64,000 nucleotides of DNA from Pseudomonas indica NBRC 103045 (GCF_002091635.1 NZ_BDAC01000013.1:113081-177080), one strand, 5' to 3'. Numbered from the stretch's first letter, positions 9,232-24,079 are shown. Notes: generated from the letters alone by a model not told the origin. Translations and numbers: made by a program.

Positions 9232-11595
9232 ATGAAACGCTTGCTGCTACCTGCGGTGCTTGCCGCACTCATGATTGCCGAGGTTCACGCCGAGTCCTTC
9301 ACCATCTCCGATATCCGAGTCAATGGTCTGCAGCGGGTCTCCGCCGGCAGCGTATTCGGCGCACTGCCGCTGAACGTGGGCGAGCAGGCGGATGATCGCC
9401 GCCTGGTCGAAGCGACGCGGTCGCTGTTCAAGACCGGCTTCTTCCAGGATATCCAGCTCGGTCGCGATGGCGACGTGCTGGTGATCAATGTAGTCGAGCG
9501 ACCTTCGATTTCCAGCATCGAGATCGAAGGCAACAAGGCGATCAGCACCGAAGACCTGCTCAAGGGCCTCAAGCAATCCGGCCTGGCCGAGGGCGAGATC
9601 TTCCAGCGAGCGACCCTCGAAGGGGTGCGCAACGAGCTTCAGCGCCAGTATGTGGCGCAAGGCCGCTACTCGGCGACCATCGAGACCGAAGTCATCCCGC
9701 AGCCGCGCAACCGCGTCGCATTGAAGATCGATATCAACGAGGGCTCGGTCGCTGCCATCCAGCACATCAACGTCGTGGGCAACACGGTATTCCCGGACGA
9801 AGACCTGATCGACCTGTTCGAGCTGAAGACCACCAACTGGCTGTCGTTCTTCAAGAACGACGACAAGTACGCCCGCGAAAAACTGTCCGGTGACCTGGAG
9901 CGTTTGCGTTCCTATTACCTGGACCGCGGCTACATCAACATGGATATCTCTTCCACCCAGGTATCCATTACCCCCGACAAAAAGCACGTGTACATCACCG
10001 TCAACGTCGACGAGGGCGAGAAGTACACGGTTCGCGACGTGAAACTGTCCGGTGATCTCAAGGTGCCGGAAGAGGAAGTCAAGGCGCTGCTGCTGGTCAA
10101 GGAAGGGCAGGTGTTCTCCCGCAAGGTGATGACCACCACTTCCGAGTTGATCACTCGCCGTCTGGGTAACGAGGGCTACACCTTCGCCAACGTGAACGGC
10201 GTTCCCGAAGCCCACGATGAAGACAACACCGTCTCCATCACCTTCGTCGTCGATCCGGGCAAGCGTGCCTACGTCAACCGCATCAACTTCCGTGGCAACA
10301 CCAAGTCCGAGGACGAAGTGCTGCGCCGCGAAATGCGCCAGATGGAAGGTGGCTGGGCCTCGACCTACCTGATCGACCAGTCCAAGACCCGCCTCGAACG
10401 TCTCGGCTTCTTCAAGGAAGTCAACGTCGAGACCCCGCAGGTGCCGGGTACCGACGACCAGATCGACGTCAACTACAGCGTCGAAGAGCAGCCGTCCGGC
10501 TCGATCACCGCCAGCGTCGGTTTCGCTCAGAATGCGGGCCTGATCCTGGGCGGTTCGATCAGCCAGAACAACTTCCTGGGTACCGGTAACAAGGTCAGCA
10601 TCGGTCTGACCCGCAGTGAATACCAGACCCGTTACAACTTCGGCTTCGTCGATCCCTACTGGACGGTCGACGGAGTCAGCCTGGGTTACAACGCCTTCTA
10701 CCGCACCACCGACTACGACGAGTTGGATGTCGATGTATCCAGCTATGCGGTGGACAGTCTGGGCGGTGGTGTCAGCATCGGCTACCCGATCAGCGAGACA
10801 TCGCGTCTGACTTTCGGCCTGACGGCCCAGCAGGATGACATCAATACCGGTCGCTACACGGTTGACGAGATCTTCGATTTCATCGAACAGGAAGGCGACA
10901 GCTACCTGAACTTCAAGGCGTCCGCCGGCTGGTCCGAGTCCACCTTGAACCGGGGCGTGCTGGCAACCCGTGGCCATTCGCAGAGTCTGGTACTCGAAAC
11001 TACGGTACCCGGCAGCGACCTGTCGTTCTACAAACTCGACTATCGTGGCCAGTTGTTCACCCCGCTGAGTGACAGTTACACCCTGCGTTTCCACACTGAA
11101 CTGGGTTATGGCGACAGCTTCGGCTCGACCTCCGAGCTGCCATTCTATGAGCACTACTATGCGGGTGGCTTCAACTCGGTGCGTGGTTTCAAAGACAGCA
11201 GTCTGGGGCCGCGTAGTACGCCCAGCGATGGTTCCAATCCCGGTACCCTGAAGGATCCGGACCAGGACCCGTTGCCCTTTGGCGGTAACGTGCTGGTCCA
11301 GGGTGGTGTCGAACTGTTGTTCCCGATGCCGTTCGTCAAGGACCAGCGTTCCCTGCGTACCGCACTCTTCTGGGATGTGGGTAATGTGTTCGACACCAAC
11401 TGCAGTTCCGCACAGAAGAGCCGGAACGAGCCGGGGTGCGATATCGATTACAGCAATCTGGCCAGCTCCGTCGGTGTCGGTCTGACCTGGATCACGGCCC
11501 TGGGCCCGCTGAGTTTCAGCCTGGCCATGCCGATCAAGAAGCCGGACGAAGCGGATACCCAGGTCTTCCAGTTTTCCCTGGGCCAGACCTTCTAA
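9232..11595 (+). CDS. bamA: Outer membrane protein assembly factor BamA
   Basis: BamA is the central pore of the complex that folds beta-barrel proteins into the outer membrane. The 787-residue product starts with a signal peptide ending near AEVHAES, followed by five POTRA repeats (about residues 22-420) and a C-terminal 16-strand barrel. The barrel contains the VRGF loop motif (VRGFKDSS), and the protein ends in phenylalanine (GQTF), as expected for an outer-membrane barrel. In PAO1 it is called Opr86. Confidence 0.97.
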   Translation: MKRLLLPAVLAALMIAEVHAESFTISDIRVNGLQRVSAGSVFGALPLNVGEQADDRRLVEATRSLFKTGFFQDIQLGRDGDVLVINVVERPSISSIEIEGNKAISTEDLLKGLKQSGLAEGEIFQRATLEGVRNELQRQYVAQGRYSATIETEVIPQPRNRVALKIDINEGSVAAIQHINVVGNTVFPDEDLIDLFELKTTNWLSFFKNDDKYAREKLSGDLERLRSYYLDRGYINMDISSTQVSITPDKKHVYITVNVDEGEKYTVRDVKLSGDLKVPEEEVKALLLVKEGQVFSRKVMTTTSELITRRLGNEGYTFANVNGVPEAHDEDNTVSITFVVDPGKRAYVNRINFRGNTKSEDEVLRREMRQMEGGWASTYLIDQSKTRLERLGFFKEVNVETPQVPGTDDQIDVNYSVEEQPSGSITASVGFAQNAGLILGGSISQNNFLGTGNKVSIGLTRSEYQTRYNFGFVDPYWTVDGVSLGYNAFYRTTDYDELDVDVSSYAVDSLGGGVSIGYPISETSRLTFGLTAQQDDINTGRYTVDEIFDFIEQEGDSYLNFKASAGWSESTLNRGVLATRGHSQSLVLETTVPGSDLSFYKLDYRGQLFTPLSDSYTLRFHTELGYGDSFGSTSELPFYEHYYAGGFNSVRGFKDSSLGPRSTPSDGSNPGTLKDPDQDPLPFGGNVLVQGGVELLFPMPFVKDQRSLRTALFWDVGNVFDTNCSSAQKSRNEPGCDIDYSNLASSVGVGLTWITALGPLSFSLAMPIKKPDEADTQVFQFSLGQTF

Positions 11596-11628
11596 CAGCA
11601 ATCCAACAGGTTTTAGCAGGAGTGCATT

Positions 11629-12132
11629 GTGCGTAAGTTGACTCAATTGGTTCTGTTCAGCGCTGTCCTGCTGGCAACTCCGGCTTTCGCCGAAATGAAG
11701 ATTGCCGTGCTGAACTATCAGATGGCCTTGCTCGAGTCCGATGCGGCGAAGAAGTACGCCGTGGATGCGGAGAAGAAGTTCGGCCCGCAGTTGACCAAGC
11801 TGAAGACGCTGGAAAGCGACGCCAAGCGCATCCAGGATCGCCTCGTCAAAGAGGGCGAGAAGATGCAGCAGGCCGAGCGCGAGCGCCTCGAGCTGGAATT
11901 CAAGCAGAAAGCCCGTGACTTCCAGTTCCAGTCCAAGGAGCTGAACGAAGCCAAGGCCATCGCCGATCGTGACATGCTCAAGCAGCTCAAGCCGAAGCTG
12001 GACCAGGCCGTGGAAGAGGTCATCAAGAAAGGTGGCTTCGATCTGGTTTTCGAGCGCGGTGCGGTGATTGATGTCAAACCCCAGTTCGACATCACCCGCC
12101 AGGTCATCGAGCGCATGAATCAGCTGCGCTGA
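11629..12132 (+). CDS. skp: Periplasmic chaperone Skp/OmpH
   Basis: Skp holds unfolded outer membrane proteins in the periplasm for BamA. The 167-residue product begins at a GTG preceded by GCAGGAG, has a clear signal peptide ending TPAFA, and a highly charged helical middle typical of the tentacle-like trimer. It sits directly between bamA and lpxD, the conserved order. Confidence 0.95.
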   Translation: MRKLTQLVLFSAVLLATPAFAEMKIAVLNYQMALLESDAAKKYAVDAEKKFGPQLTKLKTLESDAKRIQDRLVKEGEKMQQAERERLELEFKQKARDFQFQSKELNEAKAIADRDMLKQLKPKLDQAVEEVIKKGGFDLVFERGAVIDVKPQFDITRQVIERMNQLR

Positions 12133-12134
12133 TC

Positions 12135-13193
12135 ATGACAGCTATCGTGTTTACCCTCGGCGATCTGGCCGAGCGTCTCGGTGCCACCCTGCGTGGCGCT
12201 GCGGACAAGCCGATCAGCGGGCTGGCTACCTTGCAAGAGGCTGGCCCCGGAGAGCTGAGTTTCCTCGCCAACCCGCAATACCGGAAGTACCTCGCACAGA
12301 CCCAGGCCGCAGCTCTGCTGCTCACGCCGGCCGACGCGGATGGCTATGAGGGCGATGCACTTCTGGTGGCCAATCCTTATCTGGCCTATGCCCAGCTTTC
12401 CCATCTGTTCGATCGCAAACCGCAGGCAGTACCCGGTGTTCATCCGACGGCGGTGGTCGCCGCCGATGCGCTGGTGGATGCCAGCGCCAGCATTGGCGCC
12501 TACGCCGTCATCGAAGCGGGTGCTCGGATCGCTGCCGGCGTCACGGTGGGTGCTCACTGCTTCGTTGGCGCGCGTAGCGAGATCGGTGAAGGTGGTTGGC
12601 TGGCTCCGCGAGTGACGCTGTACCACGACGTACGCATCGGCAAGCGGGTGGTAATCCAGTCCGGCGCGGTGATCGGTGGCGAAGGCTTCGGTTTCGCCAA
12701 TGAAAAAGGCATCTGGCAGAAGATCGCTCAGATCGGCGGGGTCACCATCGGCGATGACGTCGAGATCGGCGCCAACACCACCATCGATCGGGGCGCGCTG
12801 GCGGATACCCGCATCGGCGATGGCGTGAAGCTGGACAACCAGATCATGATCGCGCACAACGTGCAGGTCGGCGATCACACCGCGATGGCCGCCTGCGTGG
12901 GGATTTCCGGCAGCACCAAGATCGGCAGGCATTGCATGATCGCGGGCGGTGTCGGTATGGTCGGCCACATCGAGGTCTGCGATAACGTGTTCGTGACCGG
13001 AATGACCATGGTCACCCGCTCGATCAGCGAGCCGGGGGCCTATTCTTCGGGGACTGCTATGCAGCCGGCGGCCGAATGGAAGAAGAGCGTGGCGCGGATT
13101 CGTCAGTTGGATGACATGGCCCGCCGCCTGCAGCAACTGGAAAAGCAACTGGCTGCCGTGACCTCGGGCAGGGATACATCATCTGATGCCTGA
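12135..13193 (+). CDS. lpxD: UDP-3-O-(3-hydroxyacyl)glucosamine N-acyltransferase
   Basis: LpxD adds the second hydroxyacyl chain in lipid A synthesis. The 352-residue product has an N-terminal uridine-binding domain, then a left-handed beta helix of hexapeptide repeats (about residues 100-290) and a C-terminal helix ([12 protein letters not shown]). The conserved stretch [11 protein letters not shown] lies in the helix, with the catalytic histidine expected in [11 protein letters not shown]. Confidence 0.96.
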   Translation: MTAIVFTLGDLAERLGATLRGAADKPISGLATLQEAGPGELSFLANPQYRKYLAQTQAAALLLTPADADGYEGDALLVANPYLAYAQLSHLFDRKPQAVPGVHPTAVVAADALVDASASIGAYAVIEAGARIAAGVTVGAHCFVGARSEIGEGGWLAPRVTLYHDVRIGKRVVIQSGAVIGGEGFGFANEKGIWQKIAQIGGVTIGDDVEIGANTTIDRGALADTRIGDGVKLDNQIMIAHNVQVGDHTAMAACVGISGSTKIGRHCMIAGGVGMVGHIEVCDNVFVTGMTMVTRSISEPGAYSSGTAMQPAAEWKKSVARIRQLDDMARRLQQLEKQLAAVTSGRDTSSDA

Positions 13194-13343
13194 TTCCTTT
13201 TCCATATCGACCGTACCCGGTCGCTAGTGATTTTTCGAACGAACTTGCGCTGCGCGCGGCCATGGCACGTACGGTTGATCTGAAAACGGAATGACTGCGC
13301 TCGATGGCGCGCTTCACTTTTCTATAACAGGCTTCCCCGGAAC

Positions 13344-13784
13344 ATGATGGACATCAACGAGATTCGCGAATACCTGCCGCATCGCTACCCCTTCCTGCTG
13401 GTTGATCGGGTGGCTGAGCTGGATATCGAAGGCAAGCGCATTCGCGCCTACAAGAATGTCAGCATCAACGAGCCGTTCTTCAACGGGCACTTTCCCCAGC
13501 ATCCGATCATGCCGGGCGTGCTCATCATCGAAGCCATGGCCCAGGCTGCCGGTATCCTCGGCTTCAAGATGCTCGATGTGAAGCCGGCGGACGGCACCCT
13601 CTATTACTTCGTCGGTTCCGACAAGCTGCGCTTCCGCTCGCCGGTGATGCCGGGCGACCAACTGATCCTCGAAGCCCGCTTCCTCAGCGTGAAGCGCGGC
13701 ATCTGGAAGTTCGATTGCCAGGCGAGCGTGGACGGCAAGGAAGTCTGCTCGGCTGAAATCATCTGTGCGGAACGCAAGCTATGA
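13344..13784 (+). CDS. fabZ: 3-hydroxyacyl-[acyl-carrier-protein] dehydratase FabZ
   Basis: FabZ removes water from 3-hydroxyacyl-ACP in fatty acid elongation and competes with LpxA/LpxD for the same substrate pool. The 146-residue hot-dog-fold protein has catalytic H49 and E63 in [10 protein letters not shown] and IIEAMAQ. The gap of 150 bases after lpxD holds no recognisable gene. The stop overlaps lpxA by four bases. Confidence 0.97.
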   Translation: MMDINEIREYLPHRYPFLLVDRVAELDIEGKRIRAYKNVSINEPFFNGHFPQHPIMPGVLIIEAMAQAAGILGFKMLDVKPADGTLYYFVGSDKLRFRSPVMPGDQLILEARFLSVKRGIWKFDCQASVDGKEVCSAEIICAERKL

Positions 13785-14557
13785 GTTTGATTGACCCTCG
13801 CGCGATCATCGATCCCTCGGCCAGGCTGGCAGACGACGTACAGGTCGGTCCCTGGTCTATCGTCGGGCCCGATGTGGAAATTGGCGAGGGTACGGTGGTC
13901 GGTCCCCATGTGGTCATCAAGGGGCCGACCCGGATCGGCAAGCACAATCGCATCTACCAGTTTTCCTCGGTAGGTGAGGACACCCCCGATCTGAAATACA
14001 AAGGTGAGCCGACGCGTCTGGTGATCGGCGATCACAATGTGATCCGCGAGGGTGTGACCATCCATCGCGGCACCGTGCAGGACCGTTCGGAAACCACCAT
14101 TGGCGATCACAACCTGCTGATGGCCTATGTGCATATCGGCCACGACAGTGTGATCGGCAATCACTGCATCCTGGTCAACAACACCGCCCTGGCTGGCCAT
14201 GTTCACATGGATGATTGGGCGATCCTGTCCGGCTTCACCCTGGTGCATCAGTTCTGCCGAATCGGTGCCCATAGCTTTTCCGGCATGGGTACTGCCATCG
14301 GTAAGGACGTGCCGGCGTATGTCACCGTCTTCGGCAACCCGGCGGAAGCGCGCAGCATGAACTTCGAAGGCATGCGCCGGCGCGGTTTCAGTGCGGAGGC
14401 GATCCAGGCGCTGCGTCGTGCCTACAAGGTGGTCTATCGCCAAGGGCTGACGGTGGAGCAGGCCCTGGAAGAGCTGGCCGAAACGGCTGCACAATTCCCG
14501 GAAGTCGCCGTCTTCCGCGACTCCATCCAGTCCTCGACCCGCGGCATCACGCGCTGA
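13781..14557 (+). CDS. lpxA: UDP-N-acetylglucosamine acyltransferase
   Basis: LpxA performs the first acylation of UDP-GlcNAc in lipid A synthesis. The 258-residue product is a left-handed beta helix of hexapeptide repeats with a helical C-terminus. The conserved [12 protein letters not shown] segment near residues 123-134 includes the catalytic histidine. It is translationally coupled to fabZ and followed by lpxB after three bases. Confidence 0.97.
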   Translation: MSLIDPRAIIDPSARLADDVQVGPWSIVGPDVEIGEGTVVGPHVVIKGPTRIGKHNRIYQFSSVGEDTPDLKYKGEPTRLVIGDHNVIREGVTIHRGTVQDRSETTIGDHNLLMAYVHIGHDSVIGNHCILVNNTALAGHVHMDDWAILSGFTLVHQFCRIGAHSFSGMGTAIGKDVPAYVTVFGNPAEARSMNFEGMRRRGFSAEAIQALRRAYKVVYRQGLTVEQALEELAETAAQFPEVAVFRDSIQSSTRGITR

Positions 14558-14560
14558 ACC

Positions 14561-15724
14561 ATGACGCCTCGCTTGCGTATCGCGTTGGTGGCTGGTGAAG
14601 CTTCCGGCGACATCCTCGGTTCTGGCCTGATGCAGGCGCTCAAGGCGCGCCACGGCGACATCGAATTCATCGGCGTTGGTGGGCCGCGCATGCAGGCCGA
14701 GGGGTTGATGCCTTACTTTCCGATGGAACGCCTGTCGGTGATGGGGTTGGTCGAAGTGCTCGGCCGCCTGCCTGAGCTGCTGTCACGCCGCAAACGTCTG
14801 ATAGAGACATTGATCGCCGCCAAGCCGGACGTATTCATCGGCATCGACGCGCCGGATTTCAACCTGGGTGTCGAGCTGAAACTACGCCGTGCCGGCATCA
14901 AGACTGTGCATTACGTCAGCCCATCCGTCTGGGCCTGGCGGCAGAAGCGCGTACTGAAAATCCGCGAAGCCTGTGACTTGATGCTCACGCTGTTCCCCTT
15001 CGAGGCGCAGTTCTACGATGCGCACCAGGTGCCGGTGCGTTTCGTCGGGCATCCCTTGGCGGACAGCATTCCCATGCAGGCCGACCGGATGGCGGTTCGC
15101 CGCGAACTGGATTTACCCCTGGACGAGCCGGTGATCGCCTTGCTGCCTGGTAGCCGGGGCGGTGAAGTGGCGCGTCTGGGCGAGCTGTTCCTCGATGCGG
15201 CCGAACGGCTGCGCGCGTTGCGGCCCGGCGTACGCTTCGTCCTGCCCTGCGCCAGTCCCGAGCGCCGCGCCCAGTTGGAGCAGATGCTGGCAGGCCGCGA
15301 CCTGCCACTCAGCCTGCTCGACGGCCGTTCGCATGACGCCTTGGCCGCCTGCGATGCGGTCCTCATCGCGTCCGGTACCGCGACCCTGGAGGCTTTGCTG
15401 TACAAGCGGCCCATGGTGGTGGCGTACAAGGTTGCGCCGATGACCTATCGTATTCTCCGGCGCCTGGTGAAAAGCCCCTACGTATCGCTGCCGAACCTGC
15501 TCGCCGAGCGCCCCCTGGTGCCCGAGCTGCTGCAGGATGCTGCCACACCGGAGGCATTGGCCCGGGCATTGGTGCCCTTGATCGATGGTGGCCAGGCGCA
15601 GACCGAAGGGTTCGACGTGATTCATCGCGCCTTGCGCCGCGATGCCTCGAGCCAGGCGGCGGAGGCGGTGCTCAAGCTGGCACTGCCCGAATCGGCCGCG
15701 CCTTGGCAGCAAGCCTTGAACTGA
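14561..15724 (+). CDS. lpxB: Lipid A disaccharide synthase
   Basis: LpxB joins UDP-diacylglucosamine with lipid X to make the lipid A disaccharide at the inner face of the inner membrane. The 387-residue GT-B fold protein begins [17 protein letters not shown], with the family motifs [17 protein letters not shown] and [10 protein letters not shown]. It overlaps no gene and is followed by rnhB after 12 bases. Confidence 0.96.
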   Translation: MTPRLRIALVAGEASGDILGSGLMQALKARHGDIEFIGVGGPRMQAEGLMPYFPMERLSVMGLVEVLGRLPELLSRRKRLIETLIAAKPDVFIGIDAPDFNLGVELKLRRAGIKTVHYVSPSVWAWRQKRVLKIREACDLMLTLFPFEAQFYDAHQVPVRFVGHPLADSIPMQADRMAVRRELDLPLDEPVIALLPGSRGGEVARLGELFLDAAERLRALRPGVRFVLPCASPERRAQLEQMLAGRDLPLSLLDGRSHDALAACDAVLIASGTATLEALLYKRPMVVAYKVAPMTYRILRRLVKSPYVSLPNLLAERPLVPELLQDAATPEALARALVPLIDGGQAQTEGFDVIHRALRRDASSQAAEAVLKLALPESAAPWQQALN

Positions 15725-15736
15725 CGGAGCGAACGG

Positions 15737-16378
15737 ATGCAACTGGGTCTGGATTTCAATCTGGTCGAAGCCTTGGTCGCCGGGGTCGACGAAGTTGGCC
15801 GCGGGCCGCTCTGCGGGCCTGTGGTGACCGCTGCGGTGATCCTCGACCCGAGCCGTCCCATCCAGGGGCTCAACGATTCGAAGAAACTCACCGAGGCCCG
15901 GCGCGAGGCGCTGTACGACGAAATCTGCGAGAAGGCCCTGGCCTGGTGCATCGCCCGGGCCGAGGTGGAAGAAATCGACAGCCTGAACATTCTGCATGCC
16001 ACTATGCTGGCCATGCAGCGTGCGGTGGAAGGCCTGAGTGTCGTGCCGAAACTGGCACTGATCGATGGCAACCGTTGCCCCAAGCTCTCGGTGCCCTCGG
16101 CGCCGGTGGTGCAGGGTGACGCACAGGTGCCGGCGATCGCCGCCGCTTCCATCCTGGCCAAGGTCAGCCGCGATCGCGAGATGGTTGCTTTGGACCTCAT
16201 CTATCCCGGCTACGGCATGGCTGGTCATAAAGGCTATCCCACGCCGGAGCACTTGGGAGCCTTGCAGCGCCTGGGGCCGACGCCTATTCACCGGCGTTCC
16301 TTCGCACCCGTGAAGGCCTTGCTGGAAGTATTGGAAACCCCCACCGCTGTCGCATCGGCGAACGCTTTGGTCGTTTGA
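15737..16378 (+). CDS. rnhB: Ribonuclease HII
   Basis: RNase HII removes ribonucleotides from DNA. The product is 213 residues, with the catalytic acidic pair D18 and E19 in the signature [14 protein letters not shown], and the later DGNRCP and [12 protein letters not shown] motifs. It is the last gene of the lpx operon. A hairpin follows at about 16386-16410 (CTTTCCC pairing with GGGGAAAG) without a clear T-run. Confidence 0.97.
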   Translation: MQLGLDFNLVEALVAGVDEVGRGPLCGPVVTAAVILDPSRPIQGLNDSKKLTEARREALYDEICEKALAWCIARAEVEEIDSLNILHATMLAMQRAVEGLSVVPKLALIDGNRCPKLSVPSAPVVQGDAQVPAIAAASILAKVSRDREMVALDLIYPGYGMAGHKGYPTPEHLGALQRLGPTPIHRRSFAPVKALLEVLETPTAVASANALVV

Positions 16379-16544
16379 CCGTAAGCCTTTCCCTACCTCG
16401 ATAGGGGAAAGTGCCGCCCCTTCTGCCAGCCTCGGCTGGCCTCGATCACGACGGACGTCTGCGAACCGCAGGCGTGCAGTCATAGCGGTCTTTATCCCAA
16501 GGCCTAACGACAACAAAGTCGCCATAAGCGGCAGGGAGTCATTC

Positions 16545-17963
16545 ATGCAAGAAATCGCCAATCAGGTCGTGGACGTTCTCAATGGTCTCATCTGGGGCAA
16601 GGTGCTGATCTGGCTGCTGGTGGGCTGCGGCCTGTACTTCACCGCGCGGCTGGGGCTGATCCAGTTCCGCCACTTCGGTCATATTTTCACGGTGCTCAAG
16701 GGCAGCCGCGGCAGCGACGACGCGGGTATTTCTTCCTTCCAGGCGCTCTGTACCTCCCTCGCCGCGCGTGTCGGGACCGGTAACGTCGCCGGCGTCGCCG
16801 TAGCGATCACGCTCGGTGGGCCGGGCGCCATCTTCTGGATGTGGATGATCGCCCTTGTGGGCATGGCAACCGGTTTCGTCGAGGCAACCCTTGCCCAGTT
16901 GTTCAAGACCCGCGATGCCGAAGGCCAGTACCGCGGAGGTCCGGCCTACTACATGGAAAAGGGGCTGAACGCGCGCTGGATGGGTGTGCTGTTCTCGATC
17001 TTCCTGATCATTGCCTTCGGCTTCGTGTTCAATTCGGTCCAGGCGAATACCATCAGCGGTGCGATGTCCGGGGCCTTCGGCATCAAGCCGTGGATGAGCG
17101 GCGTGGGCGTGGTGGTGCTGACCGCGCTGATCATCTTCGGCGGGCTGCGCTCGATCGCCCGGTTCTCCGAACTGGCGGTTCCGTTCATGGCCGCCGCCTA
17201 CCTGCTGGTGGCGATTGCCGTCATCGTGATGAACCTGAGCGAGATTCCGGCGGTGCTGGCCCTGATCTTCAAGAGTGCCTTCGGCCTGCACGAGGCGGCG
17301 GCCGGCGGCATCGGCGCGGCCATCATGAACGGTTTCAAGCGCGGGCTTTTCTCCAACGAAGCCGGCATGGGCTCTGCGCCGAACGCTGCCGCTTCCGCTA
17401 CCCCATACCCGCCGCATCCGGCCTCCCAGGGCTATGTCCAGATGGCTGGCGTGGTCATCGATACGCTGCTCATCTGCACGGCGTCCGCCGCGATCATTCT
17501 GCTCGCCGGCGTACCGAGCGGCGACTCCCAAGGCATCATGCTGGTACAGCAGGCGCTGAGCAGCGAGGTGGGTAGCTGGGCGAAGTACTTCCTGTCCGTG
17601 GTGATTCTGTTCTTCGCCTTCACCTCGATCGTCGCCAACTATTTCTATGCCGAGAACTGCCTGGTCTTCCTCGAGCACAACCATGCGGCGGGGCTGGTGA
17701 TCTTCCGCCTGATCGTCCTGGCCATGGTGATGTTCGGGGCGCTGGCCTCGCTGCCGTTCGTGTGGAGCCTGGCGGACGTTTCCATGGGCCTGATGGCGAT
17801 CACCAACCTGGTGGCGATCCTGTTGCTATCGGACCTGGCGATCAAGCTGGCGCGCGATTACAACCAGCAGCGCCAGGCCGGCAAGCTGCCGACGTTCGAT
17901 GCCAGCCAGTTCCCGGAGCTGCAGAGCAAGCTGGAGCCCGGTATCTGGGACGACCGCCGTTGA
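16545..17963 (+). CDS. Sodium:alanine (AGCS family) symporter
   Basis: The 472-residue product has about eleven hydrophobic segments and the alanine/glycine:cation symporter signatures GTGNVAGVAVAI near residue 80 and FKRGLFSNEAGMGSAPNAAA near residue 265. It should import alanine or glycine with sodium. Its position between rnhB and dnaE matches PA3641 of PAO1 (from memory). The 166-base gap before it holds a hairpin and probably its own promoter; a GGGAG site precedes the ATG. Confidence 0.93.
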   Translation: MQEIANQVVDVLNGLIWGKVLIWLLVGCGLYFTARLGLIQFRHFGHIFTVLKGSRGSDDAGISSFQALCTSLAARVGTGNVAGVAVAITLGGPGAIFWMWMIALVGMATGFVEATLAQLFKTRDAEGQYRGGPAYYMEKGLNARWMGVLFSIFLIIAFGFVFNSVQANTISGAMSGAFGIKPWMSGVGVVVLTALIIFGGLRSIARFSELAVPFMAAAYLLVAIAVIVMNLSEIPAVLALIFKSAFGLHEAAAGGIGAAIMNGFKRGLFSNEAGMGSAPNAAASATPYPPHPASQGYVQMAGVVIDTLLICTASAAIILLAGVPSGDSQGIMLVQQALSSEVGSWAKYFLSVVILFFAFTSIVANYFYAENCLVFLEHNHAAGLVIFRLIVLAMVMFGALASLPFVWSLADVSMGLMAITNLVAILLLSDLAIKLARDYNQQRQAGKLPTFDASQFPELQSKLEPGIWDDRR

Positions 17964-18065
17964 TTGTCCGGCCTGTCGGCCTTGCCGCCGAGTAGCCTGT
18001 AGCTTTCAGACGGGGCCCGGTACAATCCGGGCCTTGTCGTTTTCGTGTCGCTGAAAAGGATCACC

Positions 18066-21587
<3,522 letters not shown>

Positions 21588-21714
21588 CGACCAGTCCGCG
21601 CCAGGACTTCGCTCAGCATATTTTTGTTCGACCTGAACGCGCCTCTCCCGTAAGGTAAGGCGCAAATGGAAACAGCCGCCCGGCCACTTGGCCGTCGACG
21701 CAAGACGGATGCCT

Positions 21715-22665
21715 ATGAACCCGAATTTTCTGGACTTCGAACAGCCGATCGCCGACCTGCAAGCCAAGATCGAAGAGTTGCGCCTGGTCGGCAACGACAA
21801 TGCGCTGAACATCAGCGACGAGATTGCCCGCTTGCAGGAGAAGAGCAAGTCTCTGACCGAAAGCATCTTCGGCAACCTGACCAGCTGGCAGATCGCCCAG
21901 ATGGCGCGCCATCCGAAGCGCCCCTATACCCTCGACTACATCGAGCACATCTTCACCGAGTTCGAAGAGCTGCACGGCGACCGGCATTTTTCCGACGATG
22001 CCGCCATCGTCGGCGGGACTGCGCGCCTGAACGGGCAGCCGGTCATGGTCATCGGCCACCAGAAAGGCCGTGACGTCCGCGAGAAGGTCCGCCGCAACTT
22101 CGGCATGCCGCGCCCAGAGGGTTACCGCAAGGCCTGCCGTCTGATGGAAATGGCCGAACGCTTCAAGATGCCGATCCTCACCTTCATCGATACCCCCGGC
22201 GCCTACCCGGGCATCGATGCGGAAGAGCGCGGCCAGAGCGAGGCCATCGCCTGGAACCTGCGCGTGATGGCGCGCCTGAAGACCCCGATCATCGCCACCG
22301 TTATCGGCGAGGGCGGTTCCGGTGGTGCATTGGCCATCGGTGTCTGCGACCAGTTGAACATGCTGCAGTACTCCACCTATTCGGTAATCTCGCCGGAAGG
22401 TTGCGCCTCCATCCTGTGGAAAACCGCCGAGAAGGCGCCGGAAGCCGCCGAAGCCATGGGTATCACGGCTGAGCGCCTGAAAGGCCTGGGCATCGTCGAC
22501 AAGGTGATTCCCGAGCCGCTGGGCGGTGCCCATCGCGATCCGGCCAGCGCGTCGGAAGGCATCCGCCAGGAACTGACCGCCCAGTTGGACAAACTGCGCA
22601 AGCTGGGCACCGATGAGCTGCTGGCTCGTCGTTATGATCGCCTGATGAGCTATGGGGTGGCCTGA
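21715..22665 (+). CDS. accA: Acetyl-CoA carboxylase carboxyltransferase alpha subunit
   Basis: AccA, with AccD, transfers the carboxyl group from biotin to acetyl-CoA, the first step of fatty acid synthesis. The 316-residue product begins [20 protein letters not shown] and carries the carboxyltransferase motifs [11 protein letters not shown] and [13 protein letters not shown]. The frame is open to 21688 upstream, but the conserved N-terminus fixes the start. It follows dnaE, as in E. coli. Confidence 0.97.
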   Translation: MNPNFLDFEQPIADLQAKIEELRLVGNDNALNISDEIARLQEKSKSLTESIFGNLTSWQIAQMARHPKRPYTLDYIEHIFTEFEELHGDRHFSDDAAIVGGTARLNGQPVMVIGHQKGRDVREKVRRNFGMPRPEGYRKACRLMEMAERFKMPILTFIDTPGAYPGIDAEERGQSEAIAWNLRVMARLKTPIIATVIGEGGSGGALAIGVCDQLNMLQYSTYSVISPEGCASILWKTAEKAPEAAEAMGITAERLKGLGIVDKVIPEPLGGAHRDPASASEGIRQELTAQLDKLRKLGTDELLARRYDRLMSYGVA

Positions 22666-22670
22666 CGGTC

Positions 22671-22760
22671 ACAGCGGCAAGCCGCAAGCCATAAGCTGCA
22701 AGCCAGAAGCTGAGGTTTAGCTTTAAGCTTGTGGCTTGCCGCTTGAAGCTTGCAGCTGCC
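22671..22760. repeat. REP-like imperfect inverted repeat between accA and tilS
   Basis: Short AAGC/GCTT words recur in an imperfect inverted arrangement: GCGGCAAGCCGCAAGCC on the left and GGCTTGCCGCTTGAAGC on the right. The repeat fills almost the whole gap and runs up to the tilS start. Related GCAAGC-rich spacers lie after frmA (about 33047-33110) and after fghA (about 33965-34060). This is the look of a dispersed extragenic palindromic element of pseudomonads. Confidence 0.6.
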
Positions 22761-22762
22761 TT

Positions 22763-24079
22763 ATGACCCTCGAAGACCGCCTGCTCACCTGCCTTGCGCC
22801 CTGGCGCGAGGCGCCCGTCTGGCACATCGCCCTGTCCGGCGGTCTCGACTCCTGCGTTCTGCTGCATCTATTGGCCCGCCTTTCCACCCGAGAGGCGCTG
22901 CCGCCGCTCTCCGCCATCCACATTCATCATGGCCTGCAGCCTGTCGCCGACGGTTGGCCGGAACACTGCCGGCAGATCTGCGCTGCGTTGGGCGTTCCAC
23001 TGCAGGTTCGTCATGTGCAGGTGGAATCGGGCGCCAGCCTGGAACGGGCGGCACGTGAGGCGCGTTACGCCGCACTGGCCGCCGAGCTGGGGGAAGGGGC
23101 CGTGCTATTGACCGCCCAGCACCGCGACGATCAGGCGGAAACCTTGCTGTTCCGTCTGTTGCGTGGCGCCGGTGTGCGCGGGCTGGCCGGCATGCCTGCG
23201 AGCCGCCGACTGGGGCGGGGATGGCTGGTACGTCCGCTGCTGGATGTGTCGCGACGCGAGCTGGAGACTTATGCGCGGGTAGAAGGGCTGAGCTGGGTCG
23301 AGGACCCATCCAACCAGGATGACCGCATGGCGCGCAACTACCTGCGTAATCAGGTCATGCCGTTGCTGGCCGCGCGCTGGCCACAGGTGCAGAACAACCT
23401 GGCCCGCAGTGCCACCCATTTGCGCGAGGCCCAGGAGCTGCTGGACGATCTTGCCCGGCAGGATCTGGCAGCGGCCCGGCAGGACCCGGCTCCCTTTCCC
23501 TGGTTGCCGTTGCCTTCCCTTGCATTGACACCGCTGCTCGGTCTGTCACCAGCCCGTCAGCGCAATGCCATGCGTCATTGGCTGGCGCCGCTGACTCCAT
23601 TGCCGGACAGCGATCACTGGGCGGGCTGGGTCGATTTGCTGCGGGCTTCTGCGGACGCCGGACCGATCTGGAGGCTGGCGGGTGGCGAGCTGCGGCGATC
23701 CGACGGACGGTTGTGGTGGCTCGCCGGTGACTGGCTTCGGCCGACCCCGCCTGCTCAGGAATGGCATGACCCGTCCGCTCCCCTGCGGCTGCCGGGCAAC
23801 GGCCGTCTGCTTCTGGAGGGTCAGGTACCGTCCGGATCGCTACGGGTTCGCTACCGCCAGGGCGGAGAAGTCCTCGCATTGCCGGAACGAGGGCATCGCG
23901 ATCTCAAGCGGCTGCTGAATGAGCGAGGCGTGCCGGTCTTCGTCCGCGGCCGTTTGCCGCTGCTCTACCGAGGCGACGAGTTGCTCGCCGTGGCCAATCT
24001 TCCGAGCCTGGACGGGCCCGCCGACACGTCCTGGCGATTGGTCTGGGAACCGCCGGCGGATGATCATGGTTTGAGCTGA
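22763..24079 (+). CDS. tilS: tRNA(Ile)-lysidine synthase
   Basis: TilS attaches lysine to C34 of the minor tRNA-Ile, allowing it to read AUA. The 438-residue product has the PP-loop ATP motif SGGLDS at residues 25-30, the core HHGLQP and QHRDDQAETLLFRLLRG motifs, and the substrate-binding C-terminal domain. A start nine codons further up would lie inside the repeat, so 22763 is preferred. It has no strong ribosome binding site, since the repeat fills that space. Confidence 0.93.
   Translation: MTLEDRLLTCLAPWREAPVWHIALSGGLDSCVLLHLLARLSTREALPPLSAIHIHHGLQPVADGWPEHCRQICAALGVPLQVRHVQVESGASLERAAREARYAALAAELGEGAVLLTAQHRDDQAETLLFRLLRGAGVRGLAGMPASRRLGRGWLVRPLLDVSRRELETYARVEGLSWVEDPSNQDDRMARNYLRNQVMPLLAARWPQVQNNLARSATHLREAQELLDDLARQDLAAARQDPAPFPWLPLPSLALTPLLGLSPARQRNAMRHWLAPLTPLPDSDHWAGWVDLLRASADAGPIWRLAGGELRRSDGRLWWLAGDWLRPTPPAQEWHDPSAPLRLPGNGRLLLEGQVPSGSLRVRYRQGGEVLALPERGHRDLKRLLNERGVPVFVRGRLPLLYRGDELLAVANLPSLDGPADTSWRLVWEPPADDHGLS

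Noticed and set aside
9247..11646. 799-codon open frame antisense to bamA, and similar long antisense frames opposite dnaE (18453-20444), pyrG (24304-25812), eno (26857-28107) and frmA/fghA (31895-33982)
   Set aside because: They mirror the codon pattern of strongly coding GC-rich genes on the other strand, have no family resemblance and lack ribosome binding sites.
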